From Austropuccinia psidii (Eukaryota > Basidiomycota > Pucciniomycetes > Pucciniales > Sphaerophragmiaceae), in NCBI GenBank assembly GCA_023105745.1, contig JALGQZ010000004.1, positions 37,772,437 to 37,836,436 of the forward strand: a stretch of DNA of 64,000 nt, in the 5' to 3' direction. This document shows positions 54,438 to 64,000 of the stretch, in pieces. The notes beneath the pieces are model-generated. The model was not told the origin of the DNA. It worked only from the letters and a program-made list of their open reading frames with translations, and searched no databases. The position numbers were made by a program, and so were the translations under genes. Each line of letters begins with the position of its first letter. Within the stretch, counting starts at the first letter, position 1.

Positions 54438-57400
54438 GTGTTCAATGGTTCTCACTTATTTCCTTCAAGAGCACAATTGTGTACTCTGAATACTAGTGTC
54501 AAGAAATCTTTAAAGTTTCTTATTTTCTCTTCTGTCTCTGATATTTTTCATAGTATTCTCATTGATTCTGGTGCAAAGAATTTTGTTCTCAAGTAGTCAT
54601 TGACTCTGTCAGAGCTCCCTGAAAAGATTCTGCTTTTCATCCTGGATTCTAATGAATCCCCTGCCTTGTTCATCACCCATTATACCAAGTGGGTAGCTGA
54701 CTTTCCTTCCTTCCCAATCCTTGAATGGGACTTCTTTATCATAGATTCACCCAAGGGAGAAGACCTGATATTGGGGTATGATTTCCTTTACCATTTGAAT
54801 CCCATTATTGATTGGAAAAATGGATTGATCACCTATTATTTTATTCATAAGGATTCTAGTGGTATTATTCCTTCTACTAGTAATGACTTTGCCACTGCTT
54901 TCATCAGTTCTGCTCTGGTTGGTGAACTGAAGACACCTTCCCTTCCATCATTCCCCCTCAGTCACTACTTCCATCAAGAGATGAAGTCTTCAAAGAGATA
55001 AAAGATGTTGGAGAAGATGTTGCTATATCTTCACTTCATCTCTTTCAAGGGGATATGGCCTTCCCTTCCTAATCCTTTCATGAATCCCTGGAGGGGCAGT
55101 GGGATGACGAGGAAGAGCCAGAAGAAATTGAAACTGTGTTGAAGGTAGTCCCTCCTGTTTATCACCAATATTTGGATGTATTCTCCAAGGTGAAAGCAGA
55201 GAAACTTCCTCCACACCACGTCTGTGATCATCATATCAAATTGGAGGGTCTTCTACCTCCAATTGGTGTGATCTACTCATTATTAAATCAAGAGTCAGAA
55301 ACACTACGGGCCTACATTTCAGAGAATGTAGAGAAAGGTTTCATAACGGCAAGCTCCTCTTCAACAAGAGCACCTGTCCTTTTTGTTAAGAAAAAGAATG
55401 GAGGTCTTTGTTTGTGTGTTGACTACCACAAAATCAATTCTGTCACTAGGAAGAACAGGTATCCTGTTCCTCCTATGAACCAGCTTCTTACCGTATTCAA
55501 TGGTTCCACTATCTTCTCCAAGATAGATTTGAGTGGTGCATATAATCTCCTGAGAATCAAAGAGGGGGATGAGCACTTAACTGCCTTTAGAACCAAATAT
55601 GGTAGTTATGAGTATTTGGTTATGCCATTTGGCCTTACCAATTCTCCAGCTTCTTTCCAGAATCTTGTTAATGATAACTTTGCAGATTTCTTGGATGTGT
55701 TTGTCATGGTTTATCTAGATGATATGCTGGTCTTTTCCAGTTCTGAGGAGGAACATGTCAAACATGTGGCCTCTGTCCTCCAAAGACTGAGGGACAATAA
55801 TTTGTTTGCCAAAGCCTCCAAGTGTGTATTCCATGCCTCAAGTGTGGAATACCTGGGCTATGTTGTTTCAAGTGATGGCCTCAAGATGGATTCTTCAAAC
55901 GTTCAGCAAATCCTCAATTGGCCTCAGCCCAAAAACACCAAGGCTCTTCAATCTTTTCTTGGCTTTGCCAATTTTTATCATTGTTTCATAAAATATGATT
56001 CTAAAAAAATCACTTCTCTCACTTCCCTTCTCAAAGAAGATTCTTCCTTTATCTTCAATGAGGAAGCTCTTAGCCAGTTTCAATTACTCAAAGAAGCTCT
56101 CACTACTGCTCCTATCTTATCTCATTTCAATCCTTCTTTAGCTACTATTATAGAGACTGATGCTTCTGATTATGCCTTGGGTTCTGTACTGAGCCAGGCG
56201 AATGACTCATGAAAGCATCCCATTGCATTTCATAGTCGCAAGCTTCTCCCAGCTGAGCTCAACTATGAAATTCATGACAAGGAACTCCTTGGCATAGTTT
56301 GGGCTCTCAAGCGCTGGAGAGCATTTCTTCTCTCTCTTTCCAATTCATTTGAGGTCTTGACGGACCACTCTTCCTTGCAGTATTTTATGTCTTCCAAAGT
56401 TCTTACTTGTCGTCAGGCCCATTGGGCTGAGTTTTTTTTCAGAATTTCACTTCACTATCACTTACCGCCCAGGCAGGCTGGCCACTTTACCAGATGCCTT
56501 GTCAGGCCTGGACAACGTGTACCCACAGAGGGGGGTGGACTTCATCAGCAAGAATACTGATAATTTTCATCAAATAATCATCAAGATGGAATTAAAGAGT
56601 CAAGATTCTTCTGAATCAAAGTGGAAGTATTTTCAGATTTAGTTGACAAGGTTCAAAAAGAAGTATGGCAAGACAAAGACCATAAAGAAATACTCAAGCA
56701 ACTAGAAAGAAGTAAATCAGTTCCAGATTATTCTACTGAACCGCAAGCCAAGTTGTTATTATTCAAAGATAAAGTGGTAATCCCAAGCAATGAAGAACTT
56801 CAACTCAATATTCTTCAAAAGCGTCATGACTCACCATTGGCTGGCCATCCTGGCCAGGAGAAGACCCTCAAGCTCATCAAGAGGGATTTTTATTGGGCTG
56901 GCATGAATCAATTCATCAAGTACTATGTGTCCTCATGTCAGCAATGTTCAAGAAACAAGAACATTCATCACCAGAAATTTGGACTACTCAAGCCTCTTCA
57001 AATTCCATCTTGTCCTTGGAATTACTTATCAATTGACTTTAACACTCAATTGCCCTTGTCAAACAACTTTCACTCAATTCTACTAGTTGTGGACAGGTTT
57101 CCAAAAATGGCAATCTTCATTCTAACTTATGGAACAATCACTGCTCTGGACTTAGCTCCAATCTTCATTAGTCACTTATTTTCCAAACATCGCCTTGCAG
57201 TAGGTATTGTCAGTGATAGAGGATCTTTATTTGTTTCATCATTTTGGACTCAATTATGTCAGGAGCTCAAGATATCAAGAGATCTTTCAACTGCTTTTCA
57301 TCCTGAAACAGATGGACAGACAGAGAAGGTAAATCAGATTCTAGAAAAGTATCTTCGGATGTATGTCAGCTATCATCAAGATTACTGGTACACCTGTCTT

Positions 57401-58056
57401 CCTCTTGCTGCATTTGCTTATTATAATGCAGAAAATTCATCAACAAAGCAATCACCTTTTTTCACCATTTATGGAAGAAATCCCAGCTTCAACTCAATCC
57501 ATATTTCTCAAGATTCACCTGCTGGAAAGGTATCAACAAAAGTCCAATCAGTACAGCAAGTTGTCAAAGAAGAATTAGAGTCAGCAATAAGGAGATTCAA
57601 GAAGTATGCTGATAGAAATAGAGCAATTCCACCTGATTTCCAACAGGGGGAAAAAGTATGGCTAGCTTCCAAGAACATAAAGACAACAAGACCCACCAAG
57701 AAATTATCAGAAAGGTGGTTGGTACCTTTTGAAGTTCTGAAGAAGTTGGCAGCCATGCATATCACCTCAAGTTGCCTCAGCAATGGAAGTCAGTTGACCC
57801 TGTATTCCATGTGTCCTTATTAGAACCAGTGAAGCATTCAACTATCCCAAATCGTCATCAATTGCCACCACCGCCAGTCTTAGTGGAGGAGCAAGAAGAA
57901 TGGGAAGTGGCTCAGGTTCTGGACTCAAAAATCAAGAGAGGTAATTTATGGTATCTTGTAGAGTGGAAAGGATTCTGTGAAGACCCAGAAAGAACCACTT
58001 GGGAACCAGCTTCCAACCTTACCAACTCACCAGACCTTGTCAAGGATTTCCATTAA
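54438..58056 (+). pseudogene. pol: Element 4 pol: protease, RT, RNase H, integrase, chromodomain
   Basis: The protease active site has an 18-bp in-frame loss (DSGA joined to KNF near 54,575) and a TAG at 54,596. After a frameshift near 54,960 the reverse transcriptase is open at 55,136-56,212 ([13 protein letters not shown] near 55,718), ending at a TGA that replaces Gly. RNase H continues in frame (TDHSSLQYF) to a T-run near 56,440 with one extra T. The integrase at 56,621-57,760 is nearly complete: RHDSPLAGHPG and SSCQQC (HHCC zinc), Asp in LSIDFN, Asp in VSDRG, Glu in TDGQTEKVNQ, all catalytic residues present. One base lost near 57,752 shifts frame into the tail with the chromodomain (57,899-58,040: WYLVEWKGF...TTWEPASNL). 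This is the only family A copy here with a full DDE core. Confidence 0.92.
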
Positions 58057-58134
58057 TTGTATCCAGACAAGACTGGCCCAAATACCTCAAGAGTTTGATT
58101 TTATGGTGCTTGGTGGGGAGAAGAAGTTATGAAA

Positions 58135-58239
58135 GTAAGTGCCTCTCCTGGCATGCACCTCTAAGGGGGTATTATACCCATATCTTTTTGTAAGAATCAC
58201 CTTGGCCACTTTGTGAGCACTTTTCAATTCTTTGGACAG
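58135..58239 (+). other. Intron-like module 1 (element 4)
   Basis: GTAAGT to TTTGGACAG, 105 nt, matching 11,790-11,894. It lies just after the pol stop (TAA at 58,054-58,056). Confidence 0.5.
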
Positions 58240-58472
58240 GTTCAGGAAGCATGCAACATCAATACCCTCCATTTGGACCTTATCAAGATATGGCCAAATG
58301 TTTCTCTCTTTCTTTTCCTTTTGTTTTTCTTATTTATCATTTCATTTATGCCAACAATCATAATTCAAGACATTCATTACTTCCAGTCATTTATGGAAAT
58401 TCATTTCAGAAGTCATTTATGGCAATTTATTCCAGTCTTTGTGGTGCTTGGTGGGGAGTGGAAGTTATGGAA

Positions 58473-58574
58473 GTAAGTTCCATTTCCTGGTATGCATCCC
58501 TGAGGGTTCTACTTCTTGTAAAACATTACCTTGGCCACTCTGTGAGCATCAAATGATTGGTTTTCATTTTTCAG
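58473..58574 (+). other. Intron-like module 2 (element 4)
   Basis: GTAAGT to TTTTTCAG, 102 nt, matching 12,154-12,255, with the same GGTGCTTGGTGGGGAG lead-in. Confidence 0.5.
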
Positions 58575-58734
58575 ACAATTCTTGGCCAAAAATCAAGCAA
58601 CTTACTACAAGAAGGACAAACCATCAGGAATTTCATTTATTCTCTTTTTCTCTACTTTCTTTTTCTCTCTTTTTCTTTCTTTTCTTTACTTTTATAATTT
58701 TTTTTCTTTTTATTTCTTTAAAGTAGAATCATCC

Positions 58735-58758
58735 CCTCCCAAATAATGTATTGGGAGG
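58735..58758. promoter_or_regulatory. Conserved hairpin between convergent genes (element 4)
   Basis: CCTCCCAA and TTGGGAGG form an 8-bp stem with an 8-nt loop after a T-rich tract. Stem bases are identical to element 2 while loop bases and length differ. Confidence 0.5.
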
Positions 58759-58836
58759 CTCCATTATTTTTTCATTTTTTAGTATCTATAAGAGTGGCAA
58801 TAGAAGTCAAACCAATCACAAACAAGGATAAGGAAA

Positions 58837-59933
58837 CTAGTTATCTCTACCTGAATCATCAAAGGTTCTCTGAAAATAATTTATCAATTCATCTTCATAC
58901 CAGACGATTTCTGCAGCCATCTCTTCTGAAGCAGTACCCAGAATGGTCCTGTCATTTTCATACATAATCACCTCCCTGCTATTTCTATCAACCCTCCTGA
59001 ATAATCAGGCCACAGCTTCTTGGCTTTCACTTTCCGCATTGGAATACTCTCTGGTAACTCGAATAGGCCAGCGATCTCTCCTTTGAAAAACTTGGGCGGC
59101 AGGAAACGGCAAAGGAGACAAACCATCCCTTCTTCTACTGGAACTGGCCACAGGTTGGAGTTGTTGGGGGGTGGTTATGGGTGAGTTCCTCTGTTTCTGG
59201 CTTGGTGATGGTCTTACTGCTGAATTCAAGGCAGGCCTGGCATGAGAAGTACTTGGTGAAGAAGGTGGAATGGTAGTAGGAATGGAAGCAAGCACTGGTT
59301 GGAAGGTTCTGGGAGTACTGGGAATCACTTGGCTTTGGAATCTGTTGGCAAGAGGCTGGGCAGAGGAATTGCTGGATTAATGGCCAACTGAATGAGTAAC
59401 AACTACAACTTCTTCACCATCTAATTCATCATTTCCTTCAGCATCTGGATCAGTTGGGGAATCAGCAATCCTTCTTATTCTTTTCACTACCCCTTCAGTG
59501 TTGATCCTGGAGATGGGCACTTCTGAACTGGAATATATTGGCCTACCACCAAGTGGAATGGGCCCTCCAACACTAGTCCACCTTGCCACATGCCTCTGCC
59601 TGGAAGCAGTCACTACATCAAAATGTCAGTACCAATTCAATCAAGATATGCAAATCACTCACATTGAGAAAATGCTGAAGTTCCATCAGGAGTAGGTGCC
59701 TCAGAGGGGATTGTAGTGTTGAAAACAATCCTTACCCTTGCCCAAACATTCAGTACAGGCAGGATCAAGAATTTCAACTTCTCTGTATCCATCATAGTTT
59801 GGGAGGGATCAAAATGACCAGAACAAGCCATGGAGGGTGAAGAAAATTGACTGAAGACGCCAGAACCACAAAGAACAGATGGTGGCAGTGCAGAAGAAGA
59901 ACATTCAGTTAGTTCAGTGAGTTTGGAACTCAT
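58837..59933 (-). pseudogene. Antisense Cys-cluster gene, element 4 copy (partly deleted)
   Basis: Exon 1 starts at the ATG at 59,933 (MSSKLTELTE), the intron is 59,662-59,613 (GTGAGT...GTAG, exactly 50 nt as in element 2), and exon 2 runs to the family stop at 58,837. One base is missing near 59,802 (CAAACTATG for CAAACCTATG), shifting the frame before the cysteines. A deletion near 59,706 joins the first half of the cluster region directly to SEAPTPDGT and removes the second CxxC group. Exon 2 has a stop near 59,377 and others downstream of 59,005. The Ser/Pro-rich middle (SSPSTSHARPALN) is clear. It is a pseudogene, but it independently supports the gene structure. Confidence 0.72.
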
Positions 59934-60882
59934 AACTGAAGAATATGCAAGCAGAAGATTCAAGACGTCAGAATCAGTTGACTTCAAATCAAAAGAAATT
60001 GACCTCAAGGAAATGGGGGCCATAACTCATTTTTGACCCCCCTCAAAGCCTCTAAGGTGAGGATTAATACCCCTTTGGGGCTGAATTCTTCACCCAGGGC
60101 CTCCCCTGCAACTTTGGGGAGGTCAGGATCTTGATGGTCCTGGACCCCATCAATGGGTCCAGGCCATGTAGGGTGAGTTTTTGGTCCTGGGCCAATTCCT
60201 GGTCCTATGGTACCCCTGGGTCCCCAGCAAAATTGGGCCCAGGGGGTCCATTTTGGTCCTGGGGGCCTCCAATAGCCCCCACGGACCATGGACCATAGGA
60301 CCCCAGAAGACAAAAAATGGCCAAAATGGCCATATATCATAAAATCACCAAAAACCATCAAGAACCCCAAAAAGGCCCAAAAGGCCATAAAACCATAATT
60401 TATCAAGATTCACCATAGGAAAGGCCACAGCCCAAAATCATTATAGAGGGCTGTTTGAGGCAATTTCCAAGGACAAGGGGGACAAGACCCCTTGAAGACT
60501 TCATTTCAAGATATTTTCAGGAGGGCCTTGAAAAATGAGTATACATTCATATACTCATTTGGCATCATTTTCTGAGCACAAGAGCTCAGTGGACATCATT
60601 TTGGGATACAACCCAAGGCCATACCCCAAGGACAAAATATTGATTGAATCAGAAGAAAAAGAAGCATATTTCAAAATGGAATACTTACTCAAAATTGAAA
60701 GAAGGGGGGAATAAATTTAATTGGACAGAGAAGAATTGAAGAAAGATTTTCAGGATAATGGTCAAGAGGAAATGAAAATTAAAAGCAAATTTTTTGAAAA
60801 AATATGGGGATATTGAGATGCCACTCAACAGTGGCAGGGTATTATGGTGTTCAGGAGCCCACCAGTTTCAAGAGGGGGATAA
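59934..60882. other. 3' non-coding tract and polypurine tract of element 4
   Basis: It is equivalent to 13,763-14,738. The GC-richer part (60,010-60,420) keeps a minus-strand frame of 133 codons (60,406-60,005) similar to that of element 2 (GGYWRPPGPKW is shared). Direct similarity of recent copies could explain this. It ends in AAGAGGGGGATAA, the polypurine tract. Confidence 0.6.
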
Positions 60883-61645
60883 TGTAACAACCACTCACCA
60901 GGGGTATGGGTATTCATTAATACACCCACTCAAACACCTCAAATCAGCAGATCTGCTATCTGCATCAGCATTCAGTTTCAGCAATCTTCCTTGCTGAAAC
61001 ATGCATACAGCTTGGTACTTCAATACAGCCTTTCAACATATGTACAGGTTGGATTCACCCAATACGGTTTCAATACACCAGTATGAAACTGTATGATCAC
61101 TCAAATCCACCACACCTCTTGTACAGGTTCTGTACAGCTGTACAGGACCTTCATTTGCCAGAATCAATTCAATACTCAATTATTCTCATGAAAATTCTTC
61201 CTCTGGATCAGGGCTGATGATTCTTACATATACCAGCCCCTCTTTCTCCCCCCTGGGGACTTTTCCCCAGTTAATTAAGTTAGTTTATTTATTATTTTAT
61301 GTATATTCTTATCCTTATTTTGGGTATTATATTTATATAATATCAAGTTAGTCTTTTGCATTTTTCTCTTTGCCTGTACAGTATGAGCTGGGGGGCATAT
61401 CCTTATTAACCCTTCTCTTTTCATTCTGACAGGTTGAAACAGTGGACTTGGACTTTTTTGTGGTTGGATCTTCTATTCTTTACTTTTATTTCTTTTGTTT
61501 CTGCTTTCTTATATTTTTTATCTTAGTAATTCATTTCTTTGCACTCTTAAGTGTATTCCTTCTTACCATATCCTTGAGCCCTCAATAAGTGAGTCCCAGT
61601 TTACTGAGTGCCAGGCCCTCTTCACTTCAAAAAGCCCCTGTGACA
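60883..61645 (+). repeat. 3' LTR of element 4 (family A)
   Basis: It is 763 bp long, TGTAACAACC...CCTGTGACA, full length unlike its 5' partner. The CACAT that follows is the target duplication. Confidence 0.95.
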
Positions 61646-62440
61646 CACATATCATGGAAGTCTTTGGCTGTGGGGTGGATGGTCATAAGATTCTTCTTAA
61701 AGTGATCCACACGCAGCAGGGGATTCCACCCTTTCTCTACCACTGCAGGTGTTTTTCCTGTGGTAGAGTGCTGACTTGTATTATAAGCCAGTTGTACAGC
61801 TGGTAGAAGGGTAACCCAGTCATGGGTGTATCCCTCATGGTCCTTGTATTCCATGCCATAGGCACAGAAACTTCTAAGGATGTCCTCCATTGTCTGGATC
61901 ATCCTTTCAGCTAATCCATCTGTTTGCAGATGGTAAGCTGTAGAAAAAGCAATCTTAGTACCCAGAATGTCATAGAAGTTGGTCCAAAATTCAGATGTGA
62001 ACTTTGGGTCCCTATCACTGATAATGATCTTACACACTCCACAGGTGGATATGATGTTATTCCATAATAACAGAGCAGTATCCATGGATGTGTCCTCTTT
62101 ATGGAATGGTAGACATCTCATGCTCTTGCTGAACCTATCAACAATCATTAGGCAGGAATTGTAGTTTTCTTTTCCCCCTGTGACAAGTCCTGTGACCCAG
62201 TCAATATTGATGGTTTCCCACGGTTGTTTGGGTTCCTCTATATGTTGAAGTAACCCATACATCTTCCCATGTTTCCTATTTACCTTTTGGCATCTTTCAC
62301 AAGTGTTGATGTATTCACTAAACTCTTGTTCCCACTTGGGCCACCAAGCTGTTCTTGCTACCCTCTCTCTGGTCCTTTCATAACTGATATCTCCCATATA
62401 GGGGCAGCCATGACATTCCTGTAGGGTCAGAGAGATGAGC
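61646..62440 (-). pseudogene. pol: Family C integrase (zinc and catalytic core)
   Basis: The minus-strand frame from 62,397 is open for about 250 codons, after a TAG at about 62,438-62,440. It holds the CxxC of the zinc domain (INTCERCQK), the first Asp in NIDWVTG, the second Asp in ISDRDPKF and the Glu in [12 protein letters not shown], so all three catalytic residues are present. It ends at the element 4 junction ([12 protein letters not shown]), and the last residues of the annotated frame belong to element 4 LTR. The sequence is a clear sister of element 3 integrase. Confidence 0.88.
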
Positions 62441-63240
62441 TATCTGTCTAACACTGTGAGTGCACATTTGTGATTCTCTCTGTGGTAAAGCAGGCCATCC
62501 ACAAGGAAGAACTTGTTATCCTTGTAGGCCCTCAACCAGGGTTCTTCCAGCTGGGATTCCAGTTCTGGACTCCTGTACTTTTGTTGAAGGAGTTTTAGTA
62601 ATATGCCACACTGTTTGTGTTTGGAATAAGACTTCAATACTGCACTGAAAAATTCATTGTGCAGTTCTGAGGAACTTGTTCCCAGTATGGGAGTTTCTGT
62701 TCCTTCTGAATCAGTGTTCCCACTGTCAAGGGTACCACTTCCTGGTGCCCATTCAGAGAATCTGAAGTTCTTCCTCCTATCTATTTCCATGAAATGGATA
62801 GGAATCTTGGCTGCAACTTCAGGGTCATAAGCTGGATTGCTATTGACATTATCCAGTGGCCATCTGCTAAGGCCATCTGCATTGGTATGACTTTGACATT
62901 CTTTGTATATGTTGGTCATATTCCCTCTATACTCTGGGATGGCTATTTGCCATCTCAGCATGTGTCTATTTGTAGTCTTCATGTTCAGTAAAGAATTCAA
63001 GGCTGTGAAGTCTGTGTAGACGTCAAAGACTGCACCCTCCAGATAATAATGAGGTTTTTCCAGAGCCCAGACTAAGAGTATAAATTAAGTCTGGGTGGCC
63101 CCATACCTGGCTTCTGAATATTTCAGCTGCCTAGAGATGTAACAAATTACTCCCTCTTTGGTTCACTATCCACAATTTGTCTTTGGTGAAGGGCTGCTCC
63201 TAAGCCTTGGCTACATGCTGCATCTATATATAACTTGAAT
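62441..63240 (-). pseudogene. pol: Family C RNase H and connection region
   Basis: From about 63,240 downwards: YIDAACSQGLGAAL (RNase H start), ICYISRQLKYSEARYGA, a TAA near 63,086, then [20 protein letters not shown] and [38 protein letters not shown], and a spacer leading to the integrase. The part at 62,440-63,000 is open. A one-base loss near 63,250 separates it from the reverse transcriptase frame. Confidence 0.85.
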
Positions 63241-64000
63241 GGTAGTTCAAAGTGGGCAAGATGAGCACAGGTGCATTTGTGAGTTCATGTTTGATCCTCT
63301 CATATGCATCCCTTCTTTCCTTGACAATTTCAAAAACTACATCTTTTGAACATAACTTGTATAAACTATTAGTTATGTGGGCAAAATTCTTGATGTGGTT
63401 TCTGTAGTAGCTCAAAAACCCAAGGGAAGATTGCATCTCTTTGATGCTCTTTGGTACTGGCTTTTGCAGTACTTCTGCCACTTCATTCTGGTCAATTGCC
63501 AGAATAAGACCTGAGACTTTATGTCCTAGAGCTAGTAGCTCTTGTTGGCCAAAATTACACTTTTTAAGTGAAATTTTCAGATTGATGGGTTTACATTTAC
63601 TTAGAACTCTGTCTATGTATTGTACATGGTCTTCCCATGTCTCTGAGTATATAATGATATCATCAATATATACCACCATCCAGCCTTCAGATATTTCTTC
63701 TTGAAATATTGTGTCTATCATCCTTTGGAAGTGGGCTGGTGCATTTTTGATGCCAAATGGCATCCTGGAATACTCATATATGGCCACATGGCATATTATT
63801 CTGAGCAATTTCATGGAGTTTGGTCTAACTGCATTTTGGTGGAAGCCTTTCATACAATACATTTTGGTTATTTCTTTGGCTTTAGCCAGTTTATCAAAGG
63901 CATGAGGTGTCCTGGGTATGGGCTACCTGTCTGCTTTTGTGTAGTTATTTAGAGCTCTGAATTCTGCACACAGTCTAGACTTGCCATCATGCCAGGTGAT
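63224..64000 (-). pseudogene. pol: Family C reverse transcriptase (runs off the window)
   Basis: The minus-strand frame at 63,862-63,224 holds MKGFHQNAVRP, SRMPFGIKNAP, the catalytic YIDD (about 63,656-63,667, YIDDIIIYSE) and the thumb/connection (SLGFLSYYRNHIKNF). It ends after LNYHSSYI because of a frameshift near 63,250. Upstream, 63,863-64,000 contains the preceding part (equivalent to the MVGNFRALNTY region of element 3) with at least one stop. The protease and gag lie beyond the window. Confidence 0.88.

Larger units (their letters stand above)
51901..61645 (+). mobile_element. Family A chromovirus element 4, inserted in family C integrase
   Basis: The span starts TGTAGCAACC and ends CCTGTGACA, with an exact CACAT duplication (51,896-51,900 and 61,646-61,650). 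It has all parts of family A: LTRs, leader, gag, pol with full integrase and chromodomain, two intron-like modules, a hairpin, the antisense gene, a GC-richer tract, a polypurine tract and a 3' LTR. The 5' LTR has lost about 310 bp. Gag and pol carry many stops and a few frameshifts, yet the integrase core is the best preserved of the three family A copies. Confidence 0.95.
49917..64000 (-). mobile_element. Family C Ty3/gypsy element, minus strand, running off the window and split by element 4
   Basis: The 3' LTR (49,917-51,312) is followed on the minus strand by the integrase C-terminus (51,472-51,900). Element 4 (51,901-61,645) is inserted there, and the remainder of integrase, RNase H and reverse transcriptase continues from 61,646 to the window end. 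The pol sequence is a sister of family B pol (YIDD, SDRDPKF, KGPKKMRDSFVGPF) but clearly diverged, and the LTR is unrelated by eye. Point stops and a frameshift disable pol. Confidence 0.9.

Overview
The window is a piece of a large, repeat-rich, AT-rich eukaryotic genome, almost certainly a rust fungus (Pucciniales). The gag, pol and antisense protein sequences closely match, from memory and without a search, the repeats that fill the myrtle rust genome, Austropuccinia psidii. I saw no host protein-coding gene. Nearly all the DNA is Ty3/gypsy LTR retrotransposon, and many pieces are inserted inside one another. I use four local family names. Family A is a chromovirus of about 10 kb with LTRs of about 760 bp (TGTAACAACC...CCTGTGACA). 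Family B is about 10.4 kb with LTRs of about 1.9 kb (TGTGAGCC...CATCTTACA on its coding strand). Family C has a 1.4 kb LTR (TGTCAGCC...CCTGACA). D is a C-related gag with a longer LTR.

Nest 1 covers about 1-35,928. The outermost layer is a minus-strand family B element (gag start at 1-168, continued at 34,011-34,734, then its 5' LTR). A solo family B LTR (169-1092 plus 33,020-34,010) sits in that gag. Family A element 1 (1093-33,019, duplication AATGG) sits in the solo LTR. Element 1 is in turn broken by three insertions: family A element 2 (5936-15,498) in its RNase H, a solo family B LTR (19,724-21,627, duplication GAATT) in its 3' part, and a family B element 3 (22,087-32,466, minus strand) in its 3' LTR. 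Removing the inserts leaves element 1 at about 10 kb, the size of its relatives.

Between the nests (about 35.9-43.6 kb) is AT-rich DNA without recognisable protein genes. It holds an intron-containing tRNA-Tyr(GTA)-like gene on the minus strand (39,580-39,666), a decayed relative of it near 36,912-36,996, and a solo family B LTR (40,491-42,391, duplication GCGTC).

Nest 2 covers about 43.6-64 kb. A plus-strand D element (long LTR, TTTGGGGGCC primer-site-like motif, decayed gag) is broken by a family B LTR (48,825-49,916). That LTR is broken by a minus-strand family C element (49,917 to beyond the window end), which is broken by family A element 4 (51,901-61,645, duplication CACAT).

The most interesting content is in the roughly 3 kb of family A between the chromodomain stop codon and the 3' LTR. 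All three copies carry, on the opposite strand to gag-pol, a gene with a 50-nt GTGAGT...TAG intron in two of them. It encodes a cysteine cluster C-x2-C-x6-C-x10-C-x2-C-x6-C, the spacing of a fungal Zn(II)2Cys6 domain. The two convergent genes are separated by a conserved hairpin. The sense strand just after the pol stop has two intron-like modules of 105 and 102 nt with GTAAGT donors. All copies here are disabled by stops, frameshifts or deletions.
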